Positions 23,863 to 35,841 of a DNA stretch of 64,000 bases are shown one piece after another. Under the pieces are notes generated by a model that had not been told where the DNA came from, ran no database searches, and saw nothing but the letters and a program-made list of their open reading frames with translations. The stretch covers positions 2,257,831-2,321,830 of the forward strand of contig VJWN01000002.1 in the NCBI GenBank assembly GCA_007644065.1, read 5' to 3'. Position 1 is the first letter of the stretch; the number at the start of each line of letters is the position of its first letter. The translations under genes were made by a program, and so were the position numbers. Source of the stretch: Margaritispora aquatica. Its lineage: Eukaryota; Ascomycota; Leotiomycetes; Helotiales; Discinellaceae.

Positions 23863-25218
23863 AAATAAGCATTGCCTTAGAGTATTCTCTACTAGGTTCA
23901 CGAATGAGATCATGATCATTGTGCTGGAATCATCACTGATAAGAGTTCCAACTCCAACATCTCGGATACGTCCTTATAGCATCGATAGGAAGCTTCAAAC
24001 ACAATGGCTTGGAAGTACCATCTTGCTGGAAGTCTCTAGTCTCCATGATGCCGAAGATAATGCAAGGATATAGCTTTCACCTCTTCTGCCATACTGATAA
24101 GGAGCTTCAATCAACAACCTTGCCGAAAGTTTATTTGATTAACTACAGATTTGCTAACCAATCACTTCGAGCTGTACGTGACGCTCGCCTTGAACGCAAA
24201 TAATGACCATCATATCATATACCTGGACAGTGTTTTCACTCTTTTCGCAATCAAGGCAGCGCTCAAAAGCCTTTCGACGGCCTTATGGCGAGCTGAAGAT
24301 CAACCATTACATATGTCCAAGTGTCATTCTTCAAGCTTTGTACTACTCTTTCTTTGGAAGATCTTTCAGATTGAATTCCAAAACTTTATCTTGCACAAGT
24401 CCCATTCCACAAGCTGGAGCACTTCTGCATGAAAGTCTTCGAAGGGGGTCGACCGTCTGCGTCCCACGATCAACAATGAACTAAGCATACACTATATACC
24501 GTGTCCTATGTTCTGGGATGTCTATAGACGTGAGTGAGATCATCGACTCTGTGCTGCATAGTTTCTGCAATCGAAAGTTGTAATCATGGCTCATGCAAGA
24601 TAAAGGCGCCTCCCGAAGTGGTGTGGAGAGATCAAAGAATATCCGACATCTGAAACATGCATCCCATCCCGTGTCTGCTGGAGTTCTAGAGTATTCTGGA
24701 TTCAAGAAAGTTGTCTCCTCAGACCCGGATCCACTGGATGGACTCATTGCAATGTCTGGATTCGTCATTTTTGACTAGCATCATGCGATTGTGGTACGAT
24801 CATGAAATCTGGTAGAGGCTTCTGGCCACTGAGAAACCTGGGGAAAGCGTTGACCACACTTTATTTCCTAAGGTAAGAAGAGAAGTGGCATGAGGCTTAC
24901 ATATGAGATGCTAGTAAGTGCATGATCTTACAATCGAAGTCGATCAATATCATTGGGCATTCAGCATCAGCAAACCGTGATCTCCATACCACTTACTGTC
25001 GTACCATTGGTGTGAGAAATATGTCGTGATACTTCGATGACCTAAGCGTGCGTTCTTAGAAAAGTCTCGACCAGTATGTAACAAACAATCGTAATTGAAT
25101 TGCATATTGGCTAGTCTCTGAAATATTTGAATCGAAGCAAGGTCTTCATGTCACGGTCTATAGTCTTCGATGAGTCTGCAGGTTTGAACTTCATTTTATT
25201 ATAATGAATATTCATTCC

Positions 25219-25250
25219 GCTAAAAAAAAAAAAAAAAAAAAAGAGGGGGG
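25219..25250. repeat. Poly-A tract followed by poly-G run
   Basis: About 21 consecutive A, then GA, then eight G. This is the longest homopolymer in the window. It could mark the tail of an old retroposed sequence or simply be a microsatellite; no element body or target-site duplication is recognisable around it. Confidence 0.7.
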
Positions 25251-27829
25251 GGATTATTGGGATTTAGCATTTGTGAAATCGCTCACATGCTAGTGCTGTA
25301 CCTCTCGATCACGAGTATCCCTAACGTATAATCTGTAAGGTGCATCTAGCTCCGTGAATGAAGGATGGCTCAATGAGCTCGTTCTACTGCGTTATCGTTC
25401 TGGCAAATCCATTCGGAACCGACCCGGAGTGAGAAACATAATGAGGCTGTGTTAACGGACTTGGATCTCTGCTTCCGTGCTCCTTCGGTGTTCAGAGAAG
25501 TCCAAATACAGGATTAGTTCTCTGAAAACCTGCAAGATACCAGTCTTCGGTAGCTGTATTGCCTGCAGGACTTATGTTGAAGTGAACTGCTAGCGCGGCC
25601 AGTGCTAGCTGATAGCTAGAGTGTTTTTCTATAATGACAGACAACGACTGGTGTATTTCCCAACGGGATCGTACCAATTGCCATAGTGATCATCATGCAT
25701 CGAGATACAATCTTTGATGTTCTAGAGGTTTGCGAGAATTCGTTTTGTATCAGTAAACATGATTTAGGTTGCCCTAGCACAGAAAACTCGCCTAGGTGCA
25801 GTACGGAGGAAATGTCCCAAAAGTGTACCAAGTCCAACTCAGATCAGCACGGATGACAAAAGGAACCACCGAGAAGTAAATTATTTCCAAAGAACCAAAG
25901 ACAAGTAACCTATTGATCTGAAGTCAGGTTTAGTTCAAACTTTATTCAATCTATACTCTACTAGGTGATCAATGATCAGTGCCAACAAATCCTGCATTAA
26001 GGACATTGAAGAGCGAGACTCCCGAGCCTTGACTGATTCTAGTTTGTTAAATGATAGGTGACTAATGTCCTAGAGCCACAGAGGTATATGCTCTATCCCA
26101 GGACTTCGAGAGTATGTCTGATACGCTAATATGTGTAGTTGCACATGGCCGAACGAACTTCTGAAGAGCCACTTATGACAATTGATCTTGATGTCGAGGA
26201 TGTCCGTGTACTCTCTGATACCTTCACAGTCCACTCCTTGTAAGAGCTATCTATGTTTGCACATCCCTGTTTGGATATCACTTCCTAGGTCTGGAAGATA
26301 CATGATGATCCAAACCTTATGAAGCTCAAATTCCCAAACCGTGAGACAATGATTGGATCTCGCATGGTCTGTGTAAGATCAGTGACATCTTAATCTTCTA
26401 GCTGTGTTGAAAGGTTCCGAATCTTTGGTTTGCCTTCAGTACCTGTTCTCCTAGTAGGGTCGCTCCTTGACTTATAGAGTAAGCGAATTCTCTCCTGCCT
26501 CGCTTATCTCCACAGCATAGTTTGAAAGTGCAGAATCTATCGCTGCTCTAAGTACACATGCAGAGTAATTTTCTTTCATGGTTTGTCAACTAAGGGATAG
26601 TGATATTGTGACTGTTCTGTAATTTAGTGTAACTCTGGTTTTGTAGTGAAAAATTCTGCGAAATTTGTGCCCCAGTATTTTCGCATTTATGTCCTTTCAT
26701 TGTTCGTTTTATCTGCTAAATACCTTCCAGCCAAATCTGCAAAATCTGTCTATAGTCTCCATGTAACATAAAATTTGCCATTGATAAGTAGAATAAGGAT
26801 GATGCCAATGTGGTCATATACTAATAGTGTAGGTATGGTACCGTTCTCACATCCAAGCAGTTGCTTTAGTGATATATTGCGCAGGCATCATAACATTCAG
26901 CTCATTTGGTGGCTATGGCATTGGTTATGTTTTCGAAATAAGGAATACTTGTTATATAGTTTGATTTCAAGCTTCCTAGATTTCTGACTATGTCATTCAT
27001 GAGATATAACAGCAAAGAGGTTCATCATCCTCCACATATCACTTCAAAGTCATGCATATAGCAGAGGGGTTTTCTTTTTAGCATATTTCCTTAATCATCG
27101 CCAACGCTTTTCCTAGTGGATTTATAATAAAATTCAGACGTCTGAATAAGAAAAAAGGTTGAAACGTGATCCGTATACCAAATACGGCAAGATCATAGTC
27201 AGCTGCGAGGTCGAAGTTGAAATTCAGTCGTTTACTAGAGTGCCATATATAAGATTTTCATGACTAATTAACTTAAGCTGCAACTATCTCTATCCAAACG
27301 TAACGTCCACAGTAGCAAGTGAGTCATCTCAACATATGCACCCATTGTCTTTGTGCCTGTAGCATCGCAAAACTTCTCCATATCGCATATCCAGCTGAGA
27401 TTTGAGTAAATGCTTGCCATTAATTTGCGTACACCCTAACCGTAAAATATCATTGCACATGGAAATCTTCTTTAGTTCAGCTCAAAACGAGTTATTTTGG
27501 GAGCTAGCGACACTGTATATAAGATCATAACCGTTTCTTTACAATGAAGATCTCGTAATGCTTAAAGAAAAATATGAAAAAAGAAAAAAAGAGCTGATAT
27601 TCAATGCCGAGTAAAATGATATTTTGTCTGTCATGTATGCCGATTAGTGAATAGCATTACTTTTCAATCATAACGGCTCAAATGGGCATAAGAACTAAGA
27701 TTAGGGTCTTAGAAGCTATTCTACTATATATACGAGAAGACCATAGAATGTTACTTTATGACGCTATTTGTTCGCCTAACAAAAATACATTCAAAAGATA
27801 GGGTTTTCTAGTAACAAATACGTTTCTCC

Positions 27830-27960
27830 CAGTTCTAATCACTTTTTCAAATTCAAATAACAGGAGATCAAATTATATAATACTGTAGAATACTACTAAT
27901 TTAAAGGATATTATAGGCTACGCCTTATAACTATACTATTATAAAGAATCATATGGTACA
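27830..27960. repeat. Probable RIP-degraded repeat remnant
   Basis: This extremely AT-rich stretch is dense in TA and AT steps with an imperfect inverted repeat around ttataggc / gccttataa. The texture matches repeat-induced point mutation products seen in many Pezizomycotina. The parental element is unrecognisable. Confidence 0.4.
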
Positions 27961-28462
27961 CACAGAGTAATGGCGCAAGCTCTTATGTGAGTTGATATGA
28001 CCGACTATTTAGGGTCAATCATTATTGTGAATTCCTCGCCCCGAGAGGACTTACTATTGAAGGAGACGAAAGGGGCTGAGATCATGACTATTCGTGCTGG
28101 AATTTCCCGGCTAACTTGACTCGTCTGTTCGACTTTTCAGACGATGCAAGTCTCAAGGATCAACGTTGAATCAAGCTTCTCACCGCCAGTGATTCAACAC
28201 AGATTGCCCCAATGCATATCCAAACTGTTCTGTCCTGAAGCAAGCCGTAACGGAGCCAATGATTAGTAACTACAACACATCGATATTTTGTATGCTGGCG
28301 TGGCTGGATACTTGGCTCATTGATCACATTTGGACTTCTGGGTTCTCCTGGCTTTGCAAAGGTTTGTAAATGCAAGTGTGTATATGCTGCTATTTTTGAT
28401 CTTCTCCTTCGAAATTTTGCACCCATGCATTCCTAGTGACAAGTCTGAATCGTGCCATCATC

Positions 28463-30545
28463 CTACGTCGGGAAATACTCCAAGTCTCCTCCCAAATCAT
28501 GCCACAGCTCACTGATCATACCAGTCTGATCTTCTCTAGTTCCAACGCCATTCCCAGATAGCACAGGAGGCATCGTTACAACGACCCCCATCTCACCACC
28601 AGCTCTAGCAAGCTCAAACACACCCCTCGCAATAACCTTGGTCTCCTTCTCCGTCCTCCGACTCGTAGCCCACACCTCTCCAAAACTCTTCAGCACACCC
28701 AGCCCCAATCTGATTCTGTCTCGCGTGCGCGACCATTCTGCTCCCTTGAGCAACCAAGCACAGGCACTGAGGTTAGCCAAGGTGGACATTCCGACTCCGC
28801 AGATGCCCATGGGGCTGTGGCAGATAATTTGACAGGGGAGAGCATACAGTGCTATGAACGCTTCAGCGGCTTCCATAGTCTTTTTCGTGTGTAGCCAGTA
28901 GGTTTTGTCTTCTTCGCCGGTGGTGTCGCGTGGAAGTGGTGGTGGTGCGCATGCGGATGTTGCTTCGAGGGGTGAGTGGTAGAGTCGGGACAGAGGTCGG
29001 TGGATGAATACCAGAAGACTAGATAAGTAAGTTGGGCGTCTATTTGTAGTCAATCGAATGCTAACTTACAGTTGGAACGTGTTTTGCGCTTGGAAGAGAA
29101 TTTCGTCAATTTCGTCATTCTTGTCAACCACACTTTGCTTTTCTCGAGGCAAATGAAGCTTCCAGTTCACCAGCATGGCATCTGCGTTCGCTACCGCACT
29201 TTCCATAAGCCCTGATGGGACTATTTCTAGGCTGAGTATGTAACCGGATATGCGGGTTAAGTCTATGAGGTATGTGAATGAAGAAAAGATTGGTGTCTCG
29301 TCTTCAAAATCTCGTGTTTCATATTCGTCAAGTGTTTTTGGACGTGGTATTATCTGTCGGGAATCAGTAACTTAATCCATAAACGACGAAATGACACATA
29401 CTCCGTCGAAATCACACTCTTCGCATGGTAACTCGACTGTTGTGTCAATAGAGTACATACTGCGCCTACTTAGCATTATCCAGGATTTGAATTTGCATAC
29501 TTGAGTGAAGCTCACCTGAAAGTAGAGGCCCTGCGGATTCCAGAAAAGGTACTGTCAGTCACATACATAAGCCACCAGGTACGACGCCAACTTTCTGCTA
29601 GCACAGGATCCCTCTCCATAGTTGCGAATGCCCTGGTGTTCATCCCTAAATCAAGAGCGAGGCGAATTGCTCGATCCAAAAGCAGAGTAGCTTCTTCAAA
29701 CTTGTCATCGGAGTGAATGGCAATAGCAGCCAGTAGTAAGGCTTGAACTGTAAACCCATTTGGGGGCATCAGAACCAGGTCAAACTGGCTCATCGCTAGT
29801 TGTCGTGCCTCGCTTGAATCAAGATCCGTCGCATACAACGAGCCAATGTATTGCATGACTGGCACAATTTGCTGAAGAGAATCCGGATCAGATTGCCAGC
29901 GACTGAGAAAGTAGTATTTGGGAAGGATGAACGGATGTGCTTTATGGAAACAGCTACTGATGTTAGGTTGTCCCGAGGTGTGCTATCTAGGAACTCTTAC
30001 CTGTAGTACAATTCTATCAGCCTCTTTGAATCAGAAGGCTTAGGGCTCACGCCCAAAGAAGTTTGTGGGCTGCTTGAACTATCCGAAGACTGCATAGAGT
30101 ACGATTGACCCGATGAAGATGTGGCTGCATCACGCCGAACTTGGGCCACATAATTGATTGTTGCTGTCTCTACTTGTCGTCGCGAAGAAGCTCTTTTGAG
30201 TGGAGTGCCTTTGTCCCTCATCCCTCTTCGTGATTTTGCGTAGAAACAAGGTTTATCGTCTTGTCGGCAACGCTTGCATATCGGGGTCTCAGCTCCACAC
30301 TTTACATGCCGACTTCGACACTGCTCACTGTAAGTTCTTGGTGGTACAACAATATATAAATAACTTACTGGCACGCATGCTAAAGATACTCGGATTCCAC
30401 CTTTGACGATTTGGTCCGCACTCGTAGAAGCCTCATGGGTCGGCTCTCCTTCGGGGCTCATAAGATCAAATAGTGTTGCTGGAACATCGCCGTCGTCTTG
30501 CATTGTTGATGGTGGAATAGCCTCCCATTCCGAGAGATCGCACAT
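28463..30545 (-). CDS. Zn2Cys6 transcription factor with fungal_trans (MHR) domain
   Basis: Fungal zinc-cluster regulator, probably nuclear. Six exons: 30545-30369, 30320-30001, 29956-29516, 29465-29402, 29353-29070 and 29018-28463. Introns are 44-51 nt, all GT-AG. Total is 613 residues. The first intron splits the zinc cluster, and splicing gives C57-x2-C60-x6-C67-x6-C74-x2-C77-x6-C84, the exact consensus, followed by a basic arm (YAKSRRGMRDKGTPLKRASSRR). The middle homology region contains SCFHKAHPFILPKYYF, LLLAAIAIHSDDKFEEATLL, AIRLALDLGMN and ESWRRTWWLMYVTDS, typical of PF04082. The start at 30545 is the first ATG in frame; a GTG eight codons upstream was rejected, and an extra upstream exon cannot be excluded. 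The target pathway is unknown. Confidence 0.87.
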
Positions 30546-32396
30546 CGTGATATGCAGAGAATTTGTCACTTTGAGCTAGAACGAATAGGTCAAATAATGG
30601 TGGAAAGAAGTTGACTGTATTGTGTCTATAAATGCGGACAATCATCAACTTATGAGGTTGAGAGAATATCCAACATGCCAGGTCGCTTAACCCTGTAGTG
30701 CAGTCATCTAGAAGCTCCAGGGGCAAGGGACCGATTGGTGGGCTGGGTTTTACGAGCAACCTTTAATCTGTTGGATCCCTATTAGTTGCATTGGTCTGCC
30801 GAAACAAGGATACATGGTATGTCCAAAGAGGACATTGAAAATACTCAGCCTCACTTGTTTTGACTGAAGTATGATGGTAAGCGAAGCGCAATAGGAAGGT
30901 GATTTCCAATGGTTAAGTAGCAACACTTTTTGAAGCACCTATCCCCACATAGACTACCTCTTTGCTCCCTGGCAACCAGGATGATAAGCGAAAATACACA
31001 ATTCAACCACCAGACAGTCAAAAAAGTACGGAGCTATGCTATGTCCACGCTACGACCGAAAATTTCTTTAAAGATGCATACTTTGTACCTGCATGCAGCC
31101 AGCTCCTCGTCTTGACTCGAAAGTCTAGGCCGTCTACTTTATGGGTGAGAACGAAGGCAGGATGGTTGGTGAGCATCGTCATTCTAGACGTGACTAATTC
31201 TCCTCGTAAATTAGCTTTTAATCGATGATCCGGAATTTCTACCTCAGCCCTATCCTATGCCTGCTAGAGCAAAAGTATGAACCCTTGTCTTAAGTATAGC
31301 ATTGGCGACAGTCAAGCCTGCTCTTCCAATACCATCTGATTACTTCTCAAGGCGTATACACTGTCTTCATCGCTTTGTGAGTGTTTTAAAAAATACTCTG
31401 TTCGCAAGTTTCCAATAATCTTTTAGAGTTTACGATTGCCTGAAAACTAGCATTGCCTCCGCACAGGGTTGTAACTGCAAGTATGTGTGGGATTACTGAT
31501 CCTGTAGAGGCCAGCAAGTCAACTAACAGATTGAAGAAGAGTTGTCTTAATCAGCCTGGACTTCTTGGCCTTCTTGGCAGCAACGGATTGTTCGAAAGGC
31601 CTACTAGAGAGACAGTATCCGTACATCATCCATGGTGTTGAACTCGGCCGTTAAGTCCTCGGACTTATCCCCATCAATGAGCCTGATAAATAAAAATGGT
31701 TAGGTAAGAGGAGCAACCGAGATGATGACATGAAGAATTGCTGAGAGGATGAATAATGTGATTTATTCATGTATGAAAAATGTGGTGAACGAATAAGAAA
31801 CAGTTGTCCATCCTATGTGACTCTTGGCATCCTGGATGTCATCCTTGTAAGTGACAAGGGAATCCAGGGATAGATGCACTCGATCTGGGGTTGAATGCCT
31901 CTTTTTGGAATCTTAGTCAAGAGCGGCCGCAAAGCAGTCGAGACACAGTTGAAGGTGTATTGGATTGGTATAGAGAACTTGCACCTTCGGATATACTTGA
32001 AGCTGATTAAGCTGGGCACATTCATCCTTGACCAATAGTTCACCTCAAACCTAGCTTGGACAAATTTCAAGTATTTCAGATAGAAATGATCAGTTGATCA
32101 GGATTAATGCAGTGGAGATGCGGGTACAGTTACAGCTCTTCAGGAAGCGAGAAGGTTGAAATAAAGTTGATAGACTCGCTATCCACATTTCATGCCAAAT
32201 TTGGACTTAGTGTGGGAACCTTGGGCTTGGCTGAGCCGAGCAGACCTTCAACCGAGGCCGAGCCGAACTTGTGTTGTCGCTTTCACAAGCTCATAGGAAC
32301 ATCACCAGATCACCCCATTCGCAAGGTCGACACAAGAGAAAAGAGTGAAAGCACATATCCATCAACCATCACCTTTATTTCTCAAATGCTCCTCCG
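30546..32396. other. Intergenic region, no gene seen
   Basis: About 1.85 kb between the diverging second Zn2Cys6 regulator and PEX2. Only short frames occur. A minus-strand frame at 31813-32070 has protein-like composition but no recognised family and no start context that helps. The last 200 bp probably hold the PEX2 promoter and 5'UTR. Confidence 0.5.
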
Positions 32397-33809
32397 ATGA
32401 CGTCCAATGATTTTGCCCTCGCTCAGCAGCGACTTGCAGCGCGACGACAGGCCCGAGAAGTCGAAGCACAGTCCCGTATCGCTGCTCAGCAAGAGGCATC
32501 GCGAGCACTCGAACAAATCAATCGACTACCTCCTCCTCTTGCACGTATCGGTAGAGTTGGTGTCAGCGTATGGGATAAGATAGCTGGGAGGGAGGGCACA
32601 CAGCCTGCCTTTCGTGTTGGTCAGGTAGACGCAGAACTTCTGGACGAAGAGCTTTTGGAATTGCTCAAGGGACAGGTTGGGGAAGGGCTGAAATACTTTG
32701 GATCACACTTGCAGGATGACTGGTCCGCAGAGATTATGCTCGCTTTGCGGGCAGTACTCTTCAAGCTTACCGTGTGGGACCACGATGCTACCTATGGTGC
32801 CGCACTTCAGAACCTGAAGTTCACCGACGCAAGACAAACTGGACCCGTGTTAGTGTCACCATCGAAATGGCAGAAATCGCTATATGGACTCTTTACAGTT
32901 GGTGGAAAATATGCATGGACAAGATGGGAGAATTGGCTTATGGACAGCGACAACGGATACGATCAACCAAGTGCTAATGTTCAAACTCTCACGCGGATAT
33001 CAGATAGGATCTCGACAGTCCACTCTACAGCTGCTTTCGCTTCATTCCTTGTGTTTCTAGTCAATGGAAGATATCGAACTATCCTCGATAGAATATTAAG
33101 ACTGCGACTGGCACCACCGACAAGTCAAGTTAGCAGAGAAGTCTCCTTTGAGTACTTGAATAGACAACTGGTGTGGCACGCATTCACAGAATTCCTTCTT
33201 TTTGTGCTTCCATTAGTCGGTATAAGTAGATGGAGGAGATGGTTGGCAAGAGCTTGGAGAAAGACAAAATCAGTCATGCGGAGTGGAGGAGATGAGGAAA
33301 AAGACATTAAATCGGGAGAATTCTCGTTCCTACCAGAGCGGACATGCGCAATTTGCTATCAAGATCAGAACGCTACATCGACATCAGAGGCTGAGGTTCT
33401 GGCCGCATCTGGTGCATCTGCAGTTATTGGCTCAGCACAGACGGATATCACAAATCCATACGAGACCATTCCATGCGGCTGCATATACTGTTTTGTCTGC
33501 TTAGCTGGTCGACTAGAAGCTGAAGAAGGTGAAGCATGGACATGTCTTCGTTGTGGTGAAGATGTGAAAGAATGTAAGCCGTGGAGCGGGGACGTCATTG
33601 ATGAGGCACCAAAACCCAATACGACCTCCAAAAGTGTTGGTTTCATTGAAGAGCTACGAGAGCCGACTGAGATGACTGAACTTGAGCCTCATCCCGAGGA
33701 CGATGTGGAGCTTAATGGAGACAAAAACGACTCGTCGTCTGAAGGATCTCTTGGAGACGAGGAAGCTTTTGATGAAGAGGAGGATGGCGCATTGGAAGAT
33801 GATGAGTGA
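32397..33809 (+). CDS. pex2: Peroxisomal biogenesis factor 2 (RING E3 ligase)
   Basis: Integral peroxisomal membrane RING protein. With PEX10 and PEX12 it forms the ubiquitin ligase/retrotranslocation channel that recycles the PTS1 receptor PEX5. It is a single exon of 470 residues. The Pex2_Pex12 domain covers about residues 50-290, including the family segment FRVGQVDAELLDEELLELL, ending in hydrophobic helices (AAFASFLVFLVNGRYR, AFTEFLLFVLPLVGI). The RING finger starts at Cys317 (CAIC). A roughly 45-residue low-complexity insertion separates the first Cys pair from IPCGCIYCFVCL and WTCLRCGE. The classic CGH of RING fingers reads CGC here, as I recall for fungal PEX2. The tail after the RING is very acidic (ending EEDGALEDDE). 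In Podospora the ortholog (car1) is also needed for karyogamy. Confidence 0.93.
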   Translation: MTSNDFALAQQRLAARRQAREVEAQSRIAAQQEASRALEQINRLPPPLARIGRVGVSVWDKIAGREGTQPAFRVGQVDAELLDEELLELLKGQVGEGLKYFGSHLQDDWSAEIMLALRAVLFKLTVWDHDATYGAALQNLKFTDARQTGPVLVSPSKWQKSLYGLFTVGGKYAWTRWENWLMDSDNGYDQPSANVQTLTRISDRISTVHSTAAFASFLVFLVNGRYRTILDRILRLRLAPPTSQVSREVSFEYLNRQLVWHAFTEFLLFVLPLVGISRWRRWLARAWRKTKSVMRSGGDEEKDIKSGEFSFLPERTCAICYQDQNATSTSEAEVLAASGASAVIGSAQTDITNPYETIPCGCIYCFVCLAGRLEAEEGEAWTCLRCGEDVKECKPWSGDVIDEAPKPNTTSKSVGFIEELREPTEMTELEPHPEDDVELNGDKNDSSSEGSLGDEEAFDEEEDGALEDDE

Positions 33810-34251
33810 ATGGCGTTGGACGTGTAAGATTCACAAAAAGTCAACATGGGTTACAGGCGTTTGATTTCGGCAGTACGGATACAAATGATACCACTTTTCT
33901 TATGAAGTCCAGACCTATCGTATAAACATGGCGAACGCTATATATTTCCAAAAGTCGAGAGGTTTGCGGGAAATGTACCTGCAGGTGAACCTGGAAGAAG
34001 ATGCGGGATCACATGACTACGTGCCGGTGACATCACGATTTGAGGTACAATGGAGCTAAGCTAGAAAGATGCACTTGGTTCATTCAAGGCCTGGAACGAG
34101 AATTTCTACCATGCAAAATCCGAATCAAAGCTGTTTTGACATCTTAGAGAACGTTAGTTAACAGTATATTTACTTCACCGCGTTCTTATAATACCAGGTA
34201 GTTTTCGAACAACACCAATCAGTTCTATAAACGCGTGGAGGGCATTTCAAC
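33810..34251. other. Intergenic region between PEX2 and the antiporter gene
   Basis: 442 bp, presumably the PEX2 3'UTR and the antiporter promoter. No other feature is seen. Confidence 0.5.
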
Positions 34252-35841
34252 ATGTGGGATCAACTGGATCCCACTGGGCCTCATGTAGCCTACGTGGCTG
34301 TTGCACTGTTCCTGATCGTCTTCAGTCTATTCTCAAGATTCATCAAGGATCGATTGAGTTTATCAGGTATGCACTCCCTCTACACTAGTTACGGGATCGG
34401 ATATACTCCTCTCTGTATTGGTTATTCAGCTTCATACGTCAAAGATGCTAGTAGTTTATGGTTATGTATATATTTGCTTCTTCAAGTGCTAATGACATCT
34501 CCAGAACCTCCTCTGGCAATGGTGTGGGGCATTCTCCTTGGACCTCATATTCTTGACATTATCACCCCACGTAAATGGGGATTAGATGACGAAATTATTC
34601 AAGAGCTCACTCGAGTCATTGTAGCAATTCAATGCTTCGCGGTTGGTATCGAGTTGCCAAAGCATTACTTTCACAGACACTGGGAGTCAGTCTTGTACTT
34701 CCTTGGTCCCATCATGACCTTTTCGTGGGGGATCACGGCTCTGTTTGCTTACTTCATCTTCAACTGCAATCCGGGAACGGCCACAATCATTGGGGCTTGT
34801 CTCTCACCTACTGATCCCGTGCTCGCAGCCAGCGTTCTCGCAAAGTCAGCATTCAGCGATCGTGTACCCAAGAGATTGAAACACTTGCTATCAGCCGAAT
34901 CCGCTTGCAATGACGGCGTGTCCTTTCCATTCCTTTATATCGGCATCGTGGCTCTCAAATACCACAACCCGGGTGAGGCGATCAAAGAATGGTTCTTGAT
35001 CACCATACTATGGCAATGTCTCTTCGGAATCACAACCGGCCTGATAATTGGCAATCTCGCGAACCGTTTACTTCGCTTTTCATATCTCCGAGACTTCATC
35101 ACCCCGCCCTCATTCCTAGTCTTCTACCTCCTCCTCGCCATCCTTAGTGTCGGCATCGGCTCCGTCTTAGGAAGTGACGATTTCCTCGTCGCTTTCGGCG
35201 CTGGCGTAGGCTTCGGCCACGATGGCTGGTTCTCCAAGAAAACGAAGGAGCTCCCATTCCCTACGATCCTAGATTCCATGCTCAACAGTGGCATATTCGT
35301 CTTCTTCGGCGCTTTCATCCCATGGAACTATTTCGTGCCGAGGGAGAATACGCCTAATATAGGCATCTGGCAATTATTCTTGTTTTTCACGCTGGTCATT
35401 CTGTTTCGACGCATCCCGATCGTGCTGGCTATGACGCGCTACATCCCTGATGTGCGTACGTACCACGAGGCTCTGTTCTGCGGACACTTTGGACCTATGG
35501 GTGTGGGCGCTTTATTTCTCGCCATGGAAGCGCGAAGCGAAATCTTTCCTGAGTCGTTAGGGCACAAGCTCTCCATGGGTATTGGTGTCTTGTCGCAGAA
35601 GGCGGCGAAGGAAGAAGCATTCCACCTCGTGTGGCCAGTAGTGTGTTTCGTGGTTTTCGGCAGCACGCTAGTCCATGGCCTATCATCGTTTGCCATGAGT
35701 TTGTATGGCAAGGTCGTGAGGAAGGAGGGCGAGAGGGCCCCGCTGCTGGTGCAGGAGGAAGAAGGCTTGCATGGGATGGAGCATGAGGGTGGGGGTGGGG
35801 AGAGCGAGCCAGATGTCAGTGGGAGTGAGACCGGGTTGTAG
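34252..35841 (+). CDS. Plasma-membrane Na+/H+ antiporter (Nha1/Sod2-like, CPA1 family)
   Basis: Electrogenic or electroneutral Na+(K+)/H+ exchanger for cation and pH homeostasis. Two exons, 34252-34366 and 34505-35841, with a 138-nt intron. Splicing joins RLSLS to EPPLAMVWGILLGPH, which matches the family continuously. Total is 483 residues, the length of fission yeast Sod2, without the long cytoplasmic tail of budding yeast Nha1. Around 12 hydrophobic segments are visible. Family signatures are SPTDPVLAASV near residue 139 and the ion-binding pair in SAESACNDGVSFPFLY near residue 172-176. The intron is an exact multiple of three and stop-free in frame, so a retained form with 46 extra residues is possible (see findings). 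The tail is acidic and Gly-rich. Confidence 0.9.
   Translation: MWDQLDPTGPHVAYVAVALFLIVFSLFSRFIKDRLSLSGMHSLYTSYGIGYTPLCIGYSASYVKDASSLWLCIYLLLQVLMTSPEPPLAMVWGILLGPHILDIITPRKWGLDDEIIQELTRVIVAIQCFAVGIELPKHYFHRHWESVLYFLGPIMTFSWGITALFAYFIFNCNPGTATIIGACLSPTDPVLAASVLAKSAFSDRVPKRLKHLLSAESACNDGVSFPFLYIGIVALKYHNPGEAIKEWFLITILWQCLFGITTGLIIGNLANRLLRFSYLRDFITPPSFLVFYLLLAILSVGIGSVLGSDDFLVAFGAGVGFGHDGWFSKKTKELPFPTILDSMLNSGIFVFFGAFIPWNYFVPRENTPNIGIWQLFLFFTLVILFRRIPIVLAMTRYIPDVRTYHEALFCGHFGPMGVGALFLAMEARSEIFPESLGHKLSMGIGVLSQKAAKEEAFHLVWPVVCFVVFGSTLVHGLSSFAMSLYGKVVRKEGERAPLLVQEEEGLHGMEHEGGGGESEPDVSGSETGL

Larger units (their letters stand above)
20091..28462. other. Gene-poor, AT-rich block with decayed sequence
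   Basis: About 8.4 kb without a gene I can support, between two Zn2Cys6 regulators. The left part (20.1-22 kb) has ordinary composition and short frames only. From about 25.9 kb the sequence becomes visibly AT-rich. At 27.83-27.96 kb it is dominated by TA/AT dinucleotides with motifs such as ttataggctacgccttataa, the texture typical of repeats mutated by RIP in ascomycetes. A poly-A tract followed by a G run lies at 25219-25250, and a 7-bp microsatellite at 23827-23862. Isolated longer frames (23141-23491 and 24009-24480) look like possible gene remnants. Confidence 0.55.
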
